In this document: piece by piece, positions 1-8,365 of the stretch | How the letters are laid out: each line of letters begins with the position of its first letter | How positions within the stretch are numbered: the first letter of the stretch is position 1 | Assembly (NCBI GenBank): GCA_964419935.1 | Contig: CAYQQJ010000002.1 | Coordinates: forward strand, 62,001 to 126,000 | Length of the DNA: 64,000 nt | Direction: 5' to 3' | From: CAYQQJ01 sp964419935 | GTDB lineage: Bacteria > Pseudomonadota > Gammaproteobacteria > Pseudomonadales > Cellvibrionaceae | Notes under the pieces: model-generated | Told to the model about the DNA's origin: nothing | Databases searched by the model: none | Seen by the model: the letters and a program-made list of their open reading frames with translations, nothing else | Program-made: the position numbers and the translations under genes

Positions 1-258
1 ATTCTCGCTCACTCCAAAGGCTTCGCAAACCCTCTGTCGACCGACGAGCCCCTCCCAATACACAACAGACTCAATGAACTGCAGCCGTTGACGTTGCGCA
101 TAGCTTATGGACTGAATAACGCTCATAATTACTCTGCAGAAATGCGTAGACCAACCATTCTAATTGCCTCACGTATTAAAATCAAAGCACGCATATTCAT
201 TGTCTCAGGGTTCATCGAATGGTACAATCGGCACAAAAGCCAAAGATCTGCTTGCACT

Positions 259-3200
259 ATGGGTAGGAAATCAACCGAAAAATGGCTGGACGCGTTGGGG
301 TATCTCGCCGCGCCAGAGGCACTGCATCGTTCAGCTAAGCGGACCGGGCGAGCCCACCCCTATGCACGCGAAATCAAGGCGATGCTTGATCCGGCTGGAG
401 ATATAGGCGCAGCCGCTGTTTTTGATGTGGATCAGGTGCCATCGGTTTGCTTTATTGATGCTGGCAAGCGTGCACCTGATGCGGACTGGCTTGCCGCCAT
501 ACGTCAAAAGATTTGGAATCAGGGATTGGTGTCTCTATTGTTGGTGCTCAATGATGAACACCTACTTGCCTATCCAGTGCGAGGCGACAGTGATCAGCGT
601 CCAACCCTCCAACTGGCAGACGCGACAGTCTGCGGGCCGTTTTCCGTAAGAGATATACAATCGTCCGACGTTCAAAAGCGCCATCCTGAATGGTTTGCAC
701 TGGAGTGCAGTGTTGATCGTGAGCTGCTGAATAATTTGAAACGCAGCGTTCTAGAGCTCATGGGAATGGATATCGGTCAGGCCGCCGCTCAGTTTTTGCT
801 CGGGCAGTGCCTGTTCGTTTCATACCTTGAACATCGCGAGATCATAAGCTCTGTCTATCGTAATCGTCGTAAAGTCCAAACCCTTAGGGAACTCATTGCA
901 AGCGCGGACTCTGAGGGGCTTGTCAAGCTCTTCGGTAAACTGAAAAAAGACTTCAATGGCGACTTTTTAGCACCAGGTTCTCCTAAGCAAGCCGATTGGC
1001 GAACGCTCCCGGCAGCAGCTTACGACTTGCTATACCGATTCCTGTCTCGAGTTAATATTGAGACGGGCCAAGGTTCACTTTGGAACTACGACTTTCGCTA
1101 CATCCCAGTGGAACTCATATCAGGGATTTACGAAACATTTCTCGGCGATGATCAAGAAAAGCTGGGGGCCTACTACACACCGCGGCATCTCGCTCATCTG
1201 GCGGTAGACCAAGCATTTTTGTTTACGCCAGATCCCTCCGCAGAAGTCGTATTTGATGGCGCTTGCGGATCCGGCATTTTGCTCACCACGGCTTTTCGTA
1301 AAATGATTGCTTCAAGAGAGCAGCGACTGAAGCGAGAAATGTCATTTGGTGAGAGGTGCTCGCTTCTGGAAGAGGGCATCAGGGGTGGCGATATAAGTGA
1401 AGCGGCCTGCCGAGTGACTGCCTTCAGTTTGTATTTATCCTTACTAGAAGACCTCAAACCGAGTGATATTCTTCTTTTGCAGGAAGATGAGAATGTCAAA
1501 CTTCCAGAGCTTATTAATCGAACAATCCTCAGTCGAGGTTCTTCAGGTGACTTCTTCTCGCGGCGTCAGCGTTTTACAAGCGACCGACGTTGCACAATCT
1601 TTCTTTCAAATCCGCCCTGGAAAGAACCCGAAGGGGACAAAAAGAATTTGCCCTACGAAGTATGGGCCAAAGAAAACGGTTGGTTTTTACCCCACAGGCA
1701 GATAGCGGCCGCCTTTGCACATAAAGCGCTGGATGCTATCAGTGAGGGTGGACGTTTCTGCTTGATCTTGCCAGTCAAGCTTTTCACTGCCCGCACCAGC
1801 CAGCGTTTTTTGCAGCAGTGGCTATCGCGTTGCCACGTTGAGCGTATTATCAATTTTTCGGATATTCGGCGGCTGCTTTTTGCTGAGGCGATTCATCCAT
1901 GCGTCATTGTCACTGGCACGGCATCGAATCGAAGCATAATTCCATATAACGAAACCCTTGAATATTGGGTTCCCAAGGCTGATGTTAGCCTAGCCTTTTC
2001 TCGGCTGACGATACATAACGAGGATAGGCGCGAACTACTGACGCAAGATATTCGTGCGGACAACCAAACCCTTCGAACTTACTTATGGGGCGGCGAGCTC
2101 GACGCTGCACTTGTCGGCCGGCTGTCCCTTGAGGGAACAATCTCAGATTTGACAAGGGGAAAGGGCGCGCGCTGGCAAATTGTGAAAGGCTTTAACCGAA
2201 GCCGCAGAACCAGCGCACCACTGCCAATTGAGCCGTTAAGCAAGATGCGTTTTCTTGATGCTCGAAGAATACCTCGCGACACACCGGTGTTGGACGCACA
2301 GCTACTTGAGCCTTTTCCGCGTGAGATAACGTCAGTGGTTTCCTATGGGTCAAAAAACGGTGCCGCCTTTGAAGGGCCGCGTGTGCTTTTCCCAGATGGC
2401 GCGAAGCCGGACTTTGAGGTCAACGCGGTGTTCGCCCGCAAGAAGTTTTGCTTCAAACATTCTGTTACAGCTATCCGCGGTCCAAAAGCAGATGAAGATC
2501 TTTTGCGGTTCTTGACCCTATATCTTCGGTCTGACCTTGTTAAGTACCTGCTACTTCATACAGCTTACTCGTTGGCAGCTGAGCGGCCACGTATCACACT
2601 TAAGGAAGTCGAGGGACTACCCTTTATTCTGCCCGACTGGCACCAAGATCAGAATCGGGCTCGGCAAATCATCCGTGAGGCCGCCGATATCACTAGAGAA
2701 TGGGAAGCTGCGGATGTCTTTGCTCATTATGAGATGGAAGCAACATTTCGTGCCCGTGCTCAACGGCTTATTTTTGATTACTTCGATATATCTGAACGAG
2801 AAGCCGTACTCATAAGCGATACCTGTGACGTGCTTATTCCTAGCGTCCAGCCTGGCTCGTACCAGTCGATAAGAACACCTCAAGCGGCTTCCCCGACGGC
2901 CGACGATCTGGGAGAGTACGTCTTATGGCTGGATAGAGAGCTTAATCGATGGAAGGATGCGCTTGGGGGAAGCGGAAGCTTTAAGGTGGCGGCTGTTGCA
3001 AACAAGTTAGGTAGCGTTGGTGCAATGGGAGTGGTTCGGATATCTCTCTCCTCTCAGGATTCTGAGGCGAGGGTTAAGACCGGCGATAAAGCTGTTACTG
3101 ATCTCATCGCTAAGCTAGCTGCAGATGACCTGCTACCATTGAATGTGCGCGGTAACCTTTATCTAGCTGCCGATTTCCTTGTGCAGGCTGGGCGACACAT

Positions 3201-3306
3201 CTATCTAATCAAGCCGCTGGTGAAAAGACTTTGGTTGGGCAGTAAAGCGCTGCACGACGCCCGTCGGATTGTGGACTCCGTACATGATACTAGTTGCCAT
3301 GAGTAA
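259..3306 (+). CDS. N-6 adenine-specific DNA methyltransferase, large (Eco57I/type IIG/BREX-like)
   Basis: A 1015-aa DNA methylase expected to transfer a methyl group from S-adenosylmethionine to the N6 of adenine. A YYTPRHLA stretch near residue 305 precedes motif I (FDGACGSGILL, about 331-342), and the catalytic NPPW motif lies at 451-454. This order (motif I before NPPY/W) is that of the gamma class and of large type I/IIG enzymes. Roughly 300 residues precede the methylase core and over 500 follow it, room for target recognition; no clear endonuclease motif was recognised in it. The frame is open from a TTG at 88, but ATG 259 begins the plausible folded sequence; its ribosome site is weak, so the start is uncertain. 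The next gene begins 14 bp downstream, so the two are probably co-transcribed. The location inside a mobile element fits a defence or modification system. Confidence 0.82.
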   Translation: MGRKSTEKWLDALGYLAAPEALHRSAKRTGRAHPYAREIKAMLDPAGDIGAAAVFDVDQVPSVCFIDAGKRAPDADWLAAIRQKIWNQGLVSLLLVLNDEHLLAYPVRGDSDQRPTLQLADATVCGPFSVRDIQSSDVQKRHPEWFALECSVDRELLNNLKRSVLELMGMDIGQAAAQFLLGQCLFVSYLEHREIISSVYRNRRKVQTLRELIASADSEGLVKLFGKLKKDFNGDFLAPGSPKQADWRTLPAAAYDLLYRFLSRVNIETGQGSLWNYDFRYIPVELISGIYETFLGDDQEKLGAYYTPRHLAHLAVDQAFLFTPDPSAEVVFDGACGSGILLTTAFRKMIASREQRLKREMSFGERCSLLEEGIRGGDISEAACRVTAFSLYLSLLEDLKPSDILLLQEDENVKLPELINRTILSRGSSGDFFSRRQRFTSDRRCTIFLSNPPWKEPEGDKKNLPYEVWAKENGWFLPHRQIAAAFAHKALDAISEGGRFCLILPVKLFTARTSQRFLQQWLSRCHVERIINFSDIRRLLFAEAIHPCVIVTGTASNRSIIPYNETLEYWVPKADVSLAFSRLTIHNEDRRELLTQDIRADNQTLRTYLWGGELDAALVGRLSLEGTISDLTRGKGARWQIVKGFNRSRRTSAPLPIEPLSKMRFLDARRIPRDTPVLDAQLLEPFPREITSVVSYGSKNGAAFEGPRVLFPDGAKPDFEVNAVFARKKFCFKHSVTAIRGPKADEDLLRFLTLYLRSDLVKYLLLHTAYSLAAERPRITLKEVEGLPFILPDWHQDQNRARQIIREAADITREWEAADVFAHYEMEATFRARAQRLIFDYFDISEREAVLISDTCDVLIPSVQPGSYQSIRTPQAASPTADDLGEYVLWLDRELNRWKDALGGSGSFKVAAVANKLGSVGAMGVVRISLSSQDSEARVKTGDKAVTDLIAKLAADDLLPLNVRGNLYLAADFLVQAGRHIYLIKPLVKRLWLGSKALHDARRIVDSVHDTSCHE

Positions 3307-3320
3307 GCTGAGAGGGATCT

Positions 3321-3998
3321 ATGGCCTTATCTGAAGGTTGGTCAGAAGCGTTTCCCGGAGAAGCGAAACAGGATGTTGTTGCCTTCGTTCGTAATACTTG
3401 GAACGATCTGGTGGCAAGAAAAACACCCAAGTTTGATCCGTCGAGCAAAGAACCTCACTTGACCGAGTTTCTCTGCATGGTGCTGAAAACGAAGCAGGAT
3501 CTTTTTGGGTTTACCGGCCTTTTCACTGCGGAGGAGCGCGATTCAGATCCGAATTTAATTACAGGGGAACTCGAAAACAGGCGCCGCACTGACATCAAGT
3601 ATTTCTCGGATCGCACGAACGTCTATCTGACTATGGAGTTCAAAAAGCTTGAGGTTGCGCCTAAAAGTAGCCGGCGCTACTGCGGCGAGGAGGGAATGGA
3701 CAGATTCATAGTAGGTAAGTATAGCAAAGACGACCCTGTCGCAGTAATGGTAGGCATAATAGGAAAGCAGCCGAAAGACTGCATTCACCGTCTAAAACAG
3801 ATCATCAAGGGCGACGACGTGCGAGACGCGTTATGCATGCTGCCATCAGCGACCGGTGATGTGATAGATGAGCCTTCACAGACTATGTCTCAAATCGCGC
3901 AGTTCGATACGAAGCATTCGCGAACCAAGTGCGGCGCGGGCGAATTGACGCTGTGCCATTTGTTTCTACTATATGGGCAAGCTGCTAACGATATCTGA
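3321..3998 (+). CDS. Hypothetical protein with a PD-(D/E)xK-like nuclease signature
   Basis: A 225-aa soluble protein that I do not recognise by family. Its centre carries RRTDIKYF (Asp91) followed by YLTMEFKKL (Glu106-x-Lys108), the spacing and hydrophobic strand pattern of a PD-(D/E)xK nuclease core; Glu83/Glu85 upstream could supply the extra acidic residue of that fold. The start has a good ribosome site (AGAGGGA) and lies 14 bp after the methylase stop, so translation is probably coupled to it. In context it is the best candidate for the cleaving partner of the methylase, or a small accessory subunit. Function is inferred from motif and position only; the motif could be fortuitous. Confidence 0.6.
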   Translation: MALSEGWSEAFPGEAKQDVVAFVRNTWNDLVARKTPKFDPSSKEPHLTEFLCMVLKTKQDLFGFTGLFTAEERDSDPNLITGELENRRRTDIKYFSDRTNVYLTMEFKKLEVAPKSSRRYCGEEGMDRFIVGKYSKDDPVAVMVGIIGKQPKDCIHRLKQIIKGDDVRDALCMLPSATGDVIDEPSQTMSQIAQFDTKHSRTKCGAGELTLCHLFLLYGQAANDI

Positions 3999-4307
3999 AA
4001 AACCGTTGACTATGATAATGCATGAACGCGTTCCTAGATCTATGTCAGTCTATTTTTAGGATCACAGAAATGGATGTGAACTTGCAACTGTTCAAAAACG
4101 CGAATATATTGCGCTTGTGAGTCGCGATAGTCGGTGTCCCCGCAAGGGGTAGCGCTCATGGCGCCAGTCAAGCCAAAAAGCTGGTTTCCACCATAAGTGG
4201 GTATATCCAAGACGCCCGGCAGTGAACCAAAAAATCCAAGCAAAGCCCCGGTTTCTGGGGCTTTTGTTTTTTGCCCTTCTACCAGTTGTTCTTCTGTTTT
4301 ACCTAGT
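3999..4307. other. Intergenic gap between convergent element genes
   Basis: This 309-bp stretch separates the nuclease candidate (plus strand) from the TnsE-like gene (minus strand). It holds a hairpin terminator near its right side. A 67-codon minus-strand open frame at 4040-4243 has no ribosome site and no recognised family. Nothing else is supported. Confidence 0.5.
4243..4272 (+). terminator. Rho-independent terminator-like hairpin
   Basis: AAAGCCCC and GGGGCTTT form an 8-bp stem around a 7-base loop, followed by TTGTTTTTT on the plus strand. It would end plus-strand transcription from the methylase and nuclease module, 245 bp after the last stop codon. Confidence 0.6.
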
Positions 4308-6176
4308 TTAGCCAGAACTGTCCGCGATCATTACCCATGATGGAAGGCTGCCGCTCACAGCTTCTACGAAGTCGTTTGCCCACCTTTTGACATCAATTTC
4401 ACCAGCGGATGTCCCCGGGTTTGAGTCTTTATCGGCTGTCGCCTCTGGCCGCACTGGAGGGTGACGTACAGGCTCAAGTACCATGGTGGCGAAAAGAGCG
4501 TCAGCGCTTTTTTTGTGGTCGCCCGCTTTCCACCGGGTGTTTGTGCGTGGCCACCGATTATTGATCGTGGTTAGTGTCAGTAGCTTGTCGAAAGCCGTGT
4601 CATAGAAGCGAGCAAATTGCTTGTCGTAGAAAAACGCGGTGCAGTGTCCGGTTTCTTTCGGCCTCAGTTCCAATTCAGCTAAGTAGCAATAGCAGTTTTT
4701 AGCGGGAAGCTTGATCTCTACCCACACGACCTGGCGTGAGCGCCTTTTGCCATTTTCGCCGTGAGTCAGGTGCCACGATCGGCCCTGAACGTCGGGAAAC
4801 GAAGTAATTACCGCTTCTCCATGGCTGATCTGGCTCTCAAGAGTTCTTGTTGACACTTTCCATCCTAGTGGCCGCGAAGCGGCGCGCAAGTGAAGAAGCA
4901 TGAGAATAAAGTGTGTAAGTTGGCGCGCGGGTGTACCGTGGTGACTTCCGTTGTCTACGCCCGCCCTGCCTTTGGCTTCTTTTTCATAGGTTCCTTCATC
5001 CCATGTGGGTTTTGTCACTTCAGCGTCTTCACCGAACCGCGACCGCGTGCCGGTCTCATCGAGATGGTGCGTGATGAACTGCATGTCATCTAGATCGGCA
5101 AAACGGTTTTGTGTCGTAAGAATCGCAATTCGACGAATTCTTTTATCGGCGGACCCCTCTGAAACCTGCAGCGGAGTTCGGAAGTCGTCTTCCGATATTG
5201 GGTTGCTTAGAGGTGGTCCCCCTGATGGGTCGGAGGGAAGACCGTGTTTGTGTTTAAGGCCCGATAGCTCCACAACCGGCGGTAAATGCTCAAATCGGTG
5301 GGTGCACCGCAATATCTCGGTGGCGAAAAAGGCCTTAACCTTATTTCCGCGCTGCCCGAGGTAAAATGGCGTTCCACGCACAGTCAAGGTGCTTGCTCCG
5401 TCAAACGGAAACAGGGCTTTTATGCAGGGCCGTTCTTGTTCTTCAGGTGGCCGCGCCCGATTGTTGACGGCCTGTTGGACAAAATATTTACGGGGTCCGA
5501 AGAGCTGCTCATGAGCTTGTGCCGACGTTATCGCGCGAGCCAGTACAACTTTCTCGACATTGTAAAGAGGCTGTCTTGCGCAAATCGTTGGATGACCGCC
5601 CTCTAGGCGACATTTAGACCAGTCGACGAGCTTATCGATTGTGCCTCGGAGCGCCGCTGAACTCAGGCGGCGAGTCACACCGGTATAGAATCGGAATAAC
5701 TCGGTGGACGGGATTATGAGCCATCGGTATCCGTTATTCGAATACGGAACACGGACCACAACCATAAAAGATGAAGCCAAATGCATCCTGTTGTTATGGA
5801 TTTGGAAGCAGGTCGGCGGCACTACCGAAGGAACGTACCCTCCGAACATCGTGGTTCCATCTCGAAGCTTTAGAGACTTTTGACTGGATGCGTCGACACT
5901 AATTTGCTCTAGGTCGGGACCAGTCTGGACCACGCGTTTGCCGTCCTTCCAGATCGAGCCGATGACGAAGTCGGTCAAGCTAGCCGTATGAAATTTCACT
6001 CGAAGCTTCGCTTCCTCGGCTGTTCTGTATAGATCTGATCCCAAATCGCTTCCGCTGACCTTGGAGAAATAGACAGCAACTCGGGAGCCTGAGCTGCTGC
6101 CAGTACTAATTTCCCCAACGCCATCTACGCGCCAGTACCCTTCATGACGGGTGAGGCGTCGATACTGCCGTATCAC
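4308..6176 (-). CDS. TnsE-like transposition/target-selection protein (tentative)
   Basis: A 622-aa protein starting at GTG 6176 behind a strong AGGAGAAG ribosome site, about 106 bp inside the element end and read away from it. The middle contains a passage around 153-175 (IPSTELFRFYTG, then RRLSSAAL) that resembles the IPxxEL-R...R-SSxAL region of Tn7 TnsE. The last 200 residues (from about 420) have the strand-rich pattern of the TnsE C-terminal domain, including VVWVEIKL and YLAELELRPK, and end in an acidic Trp-containing helix. Known: TnsE steers Tn7 towards replicating DNA on mobile plasmids. This family call rests on remembered resemblance, not on an alignment. A cargo gene of unknown function is the alternative. 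The location next to a TGT end supports a transposition role. Confidence 0.5.
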   Translation of the reverse strand: MIRQYRRLTRHEGYWRVDGVGEISTGSSSGSRVAVYFSKVSGSDLGSDLYRTAEEAKLRVKFHTASLTDFVIGSIWKDGKRVVQTGPDLEQISVDASSQKSLKLRDGTTMFGGYVPSVVPPTCFQIHNNRMHLASSFMVVVRVPYSNNGYRWLIIPSTELFRFYTGVTRRLSSAALRGTIDKLVDWSKCRLEGGHPTICARQPLYNVEKVVLARAITSAQAHEQLFGPRKYFVQQAVNNRARPPEEQERPCIKALFPFDGASTLTVRGTPFYLGQRGNKVKAFFATEILRCTHRFEHLPPVVELSGLKHKHGLPSDPSGGPPLSNPISEDDFRTPLQVSEGSADKRIRRIAILTTQNRFADLDDMQFITHHLDETGTRSRFGEDAEVTKPTWDEGTYEKEAKGRAGVDNGSHHGTPARQLTHFILMLLHLRAASRPLGWKVSTRTLESQISHGEAVITSFPDVQGRSWHLTHGENGKRRSRQVVWVEIKLPAKNCYCYLAELELRPKETGHCTAFFYDKQFARFYDTAFDKLLTLTTINNRWPRTNTRWKAGDHKKSADALFATMVLEPVRHPPVRPEATADKDSNPGTSAGEIDVKRWANDFVEAVSGSLPSWVMIADSSG

Positions 6177-6282
6177 AAGCTTCTCCTAGACGTTGACGGC
6201 TAAATGTAGATGTTAATTCTCATGTAGTGGGGTAATAGTTGCATTTTTTGATAGGCATTTGCAATTAGTGATGGATCTTACA

Positions 6283-6287
6283 ACCGC
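6283..6287. repeat. ACCGC pentamer at the element-comM junction (putative target-site duplication copy)
   Basis: These five comM bases directly abut the ACA terminus of the inserted element. ACCGC is the duplication reported for AbaR-type islands in comM. The second copy would be at the other end, outside the window. Confidence 0.7.
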
Positions 6288-7122
6288 CGACCAGCGCTAT
6301 GGCCGAAGCGGTGTGATGGGGAGCGCGAAATGGTCGCTCCCGCCAATTGTTGCTGACCTGACCCCGTGCCACAGAACGCACGGCTGCGACTTGCAGCGCA
6401 TCCTCTTCCTCCAGCGGTGGCAATATGCCGGGTAGCCGGCTGGCGAGCATGCTTTTGCCTGTGCCCGGAGAACCATAAAACAACAAATTGTGTCCGCCAG
6501 CGGCTGCCACTTCGAGTGCGCGCCGGGCCTGCAATTGACCTTTTACATCTTCCAGGTCCTTGTCGTATAACAGGTCCGGCGATTGTTGCTGTTCAGCGGC
6601 GGAAAGTTTTTCCCGTTGATGCAGATGCGCACTGACGCGCAGCAGGTTTTTTGCGGTCAGCACCTCCGTGCGCCGGCACAATGCGGCCTCGGCGCCATTG
6701 GCGGCCGGCACTACCAGCCGGCGCCCGGCAGTGCCGCAAGCCAGCGCCGCCGGCAGGGCGCCCCGTATCCCGCGCAGCTCGCCGGACAGGGCCAGTTCAC
6801 CAATGAATTCATATTGACCGAGTTCCTCCAGGGGAATCTGCTCGGAAGCCGCCAATATGCCAAGTGCAATGGCCAGGTCATAGCGGCCGCCTTCTTTGGG
6901 CAAATCCGCCGGACCCAGGTTGACGGTAATGCGCCGCTGGGGAAAATCGAAGTGGCTGTTGAGCAGGGCGCTGCGCACTCGGTCCTTGGCTTCTTTCACA
7001 GCGGTTTCCGGCAAGCCGACAATGGTGAAGCCGGGCAAACCATTGGACAGGTGGGTTTCAACAGTAACCAGAGGGGCGCCAACACCGAGTTGCGCGCGGG
7101 TATAGATGATGGCCAGTGACAT
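6283..7122 (-). pseudogene. comM: comM (YifB family Mg-chelatase-like AAA ATPase), 3' part removed by insertion
   Basis: The first 280 codons of a protein that is normally about 500 aa. ComM is a hexameric helicase that promotes branch migration during natural transformation. The stump keeps the N-terminal domain and Walker A (GSPGTGKS, residues 217-224), and stops right after RPFRAPHHTASAIALVGG, before the Walker B and sensor motifs. Five element-encoded codons (CKIHH) and a stop follow, giving a 285-aa frame. Loss of the ATPase core should inactivate it and may lower transformation efficiency, as seen in other comM-interrupted bacteria. ATG 7122 starts the canonical MSLAIIYTRA sequence. The remainder presumably lies beyond the left window edge. 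Confidence 0.93.
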
Positions 7123-7463
7123 AAGCTTCCTTTGCTGGTGGCGCGCATCGCTTCATTGCGATGGCTTCCGATGAGTTGGCGATTCAATATCGCGGGACTC
7201 ACGAACGTGAAATGGTAAAGGCGAAACATAGCGCAGTTAGAGAATTTAGGGAACCCGTTTCCTACTTCTGATGAGGTGATCGGGCAATGCGGAGTGCGCC
7301 GGCGCATTCTGAGATCCACACGCACAATTACGAAACCTGGGTGGGCGGCAGTATTAATGATGCAGCAAACGAGACGATGCTAAGCAAGCACCGAACCAAC
7401 CACCGCCTATTACGGTTGGTTGTTGTCGCGTAGCCTTCGAACTTTCACAATTCGGGAGTTTGC
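7123..7463. other. Intergenic region upstream of comM
   Basis: This 341-bp stretch lies upstream of the comM stump, whose promoter it should contain, and upstream of an IS66 remnant. No gene, hairpin terminator or clear promoter hexamer pair could be supported. Confidence 0.4.
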
Positions 7464-7671
7464 ATGGAACGTCGTAGCAACGCGCAGTGGCTATCATTAA
7501 TCCGAGAGTTCGAACAAAGTGGTCCGACATGGGCCAGGTCTGCACGGAGCGGGGCCTGAACCCTAAGTACTTCTTCGTCGTGCGAAGCTGAAGGCTGTTG
7601 AAAACCCCTGTGAATGGCAAACGGGTCGAAGCCGCAAGCTTGTCACACGCTCAGTCATTGAATTGCCGTAA
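7464..7671 (+). pseudogene. Remnant of IS66-family accessory gene tnpA
   Basis: ATG 7464 opens MERRSNAQWLSLIREFEQSG, which matches the N-terminus of IS66 TnpA. The rest is scattered over two other frames: CTERGLNPKYF, then AKLKAVENP and finally VTRSVIELP. So at least two frameshifts have occurred. IS66 TnpA is about 100 aa; no TnpB, TnpC or terminal inverted repeat is visible nearby. This is a decayed insertion sequence fragment. Confidence 0.7.
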
Positions 7672-7684
7672 CAGTGGAGAAAGT

Positions 7685-8250
7685 ATTTACCAAAAGTTCG
7701 ACGGAATAATCTTCGACATGGACGGCACCCTGGTTGACAGCGGTAAGCTCCACGAACTCGCCTGGAGCCAGCCGTTGACTCACTTCGGCATACCGGTTGA
7801 CCGGCCGCTGATACGTTCGCTGGCGGGGGTGCCGACCAAGGAAACCATCGAAATTCTGATCAAAACCTTTGCCTGTAAGGTCGACGCCGGCCTGAGCGAA
7901 ATCAACGACTGCGCGTGGTGCGGGAAAATATCTGCCGCTACGTCAAGCCTACGCGCCTGAACCAGATTGCCAAGGAGTATTACGGCGTGAAACCCATGAC
8001 GGTAGGAACGGGTGCCTATACCGAAGAAGCCCGCAGCATTCTTGAGGCCTGTGACCTTCTGGGGCTGGTGGACTTTGTGGCGGGGGCCGATCAGGTCTCC
8101 AATCCCAAACCCGCGCCCGACACCTTTCTGAGGTGCGCTCAACCTATGGGCGTGTCGCCGCAAAACTGCGTGGTTTTCGAGGATTCCAAGCTCGGCCTGC
8201 GAGCCGCTGAAGCTGCGGGCATGGTTGGCGTGGACGTGCTCGAAGTTTTC
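7685..8250 (+). pseudogene. Frameshifted HAD-family sugar-phosphatase (YqaB/beta-phosphoglucomutase-like)
   Basis: The N-terminal half reads YQKFDGIIFDMDGTLVDSG, with the HAD motif I DxDGT nucleophile, up to about 7905. It then shifts by one base to the frame RVVRENICRYVKPTRLNQIAK, and continues through the motif II-type segment VGTG and the motif III/IV segment NPKPAPDTF...VVFEDS to GMVGVDVLEVF. Laid end to end the two frames give a full-length relative of E. coli YqaB (fructose-1-phosphatase). No ATG sits at the expected start; the codon there is ATT (7685). So it is broken by a single-base indel near 7905-7915, unless this is a sequencing error. The frame continues past the family's normal end into unrelated sequence. 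Confidence 0.75.
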
Positions 8251-8365
8251 GCTATTTTTATAACGGTTCGTCTTTTTGTTGCCAAGATAGTCATAGATAC
8301 TATAAGGTCTGACGCTATTCTTTATAAAAAGCTGGTTAAAAAACGGAATGAGAGGGTTCAGGCTT

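Larger units (their letters stand above)
1..6282. mobile_element. Right-hand part of a Tn7-family-like genomic island inserted in comM
   Basis: Seen: the comM reading frame is intact from 7122 down to 6283 and then becomes unrelated sequence. Read from comM inward, the first bases after the junction are TGTAAGATCC, so the element terminates in TGT (ACA at 6280-6282 on the plus strand), and the five comM bases touching it are ACCGC. Known: Tn7 relatives end in TGT/ACA and duplicate 5 bp, and AbaR/Tn6022-type elements of Acinetobacter insert in comM with an ACCGC duplication. Inferred: this is one end of such an element; the other end and the rest of comM lie left of the window. The carried genes are a methylase, a nuclease candidate and a TnsE-like protein. 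No tnsABC-like gene is visible here, so they would have to be outside the window. Confidence 0.8.

Noticed and set aside
4040..4243. 67-codon minus-strand frame between the nuclease candidate and the TnsE-like gene
   Set aside because: No ribosome site, no recognised family, and it overlaps a terminator-like hairpin. Could be a remnant but cannot be supported.
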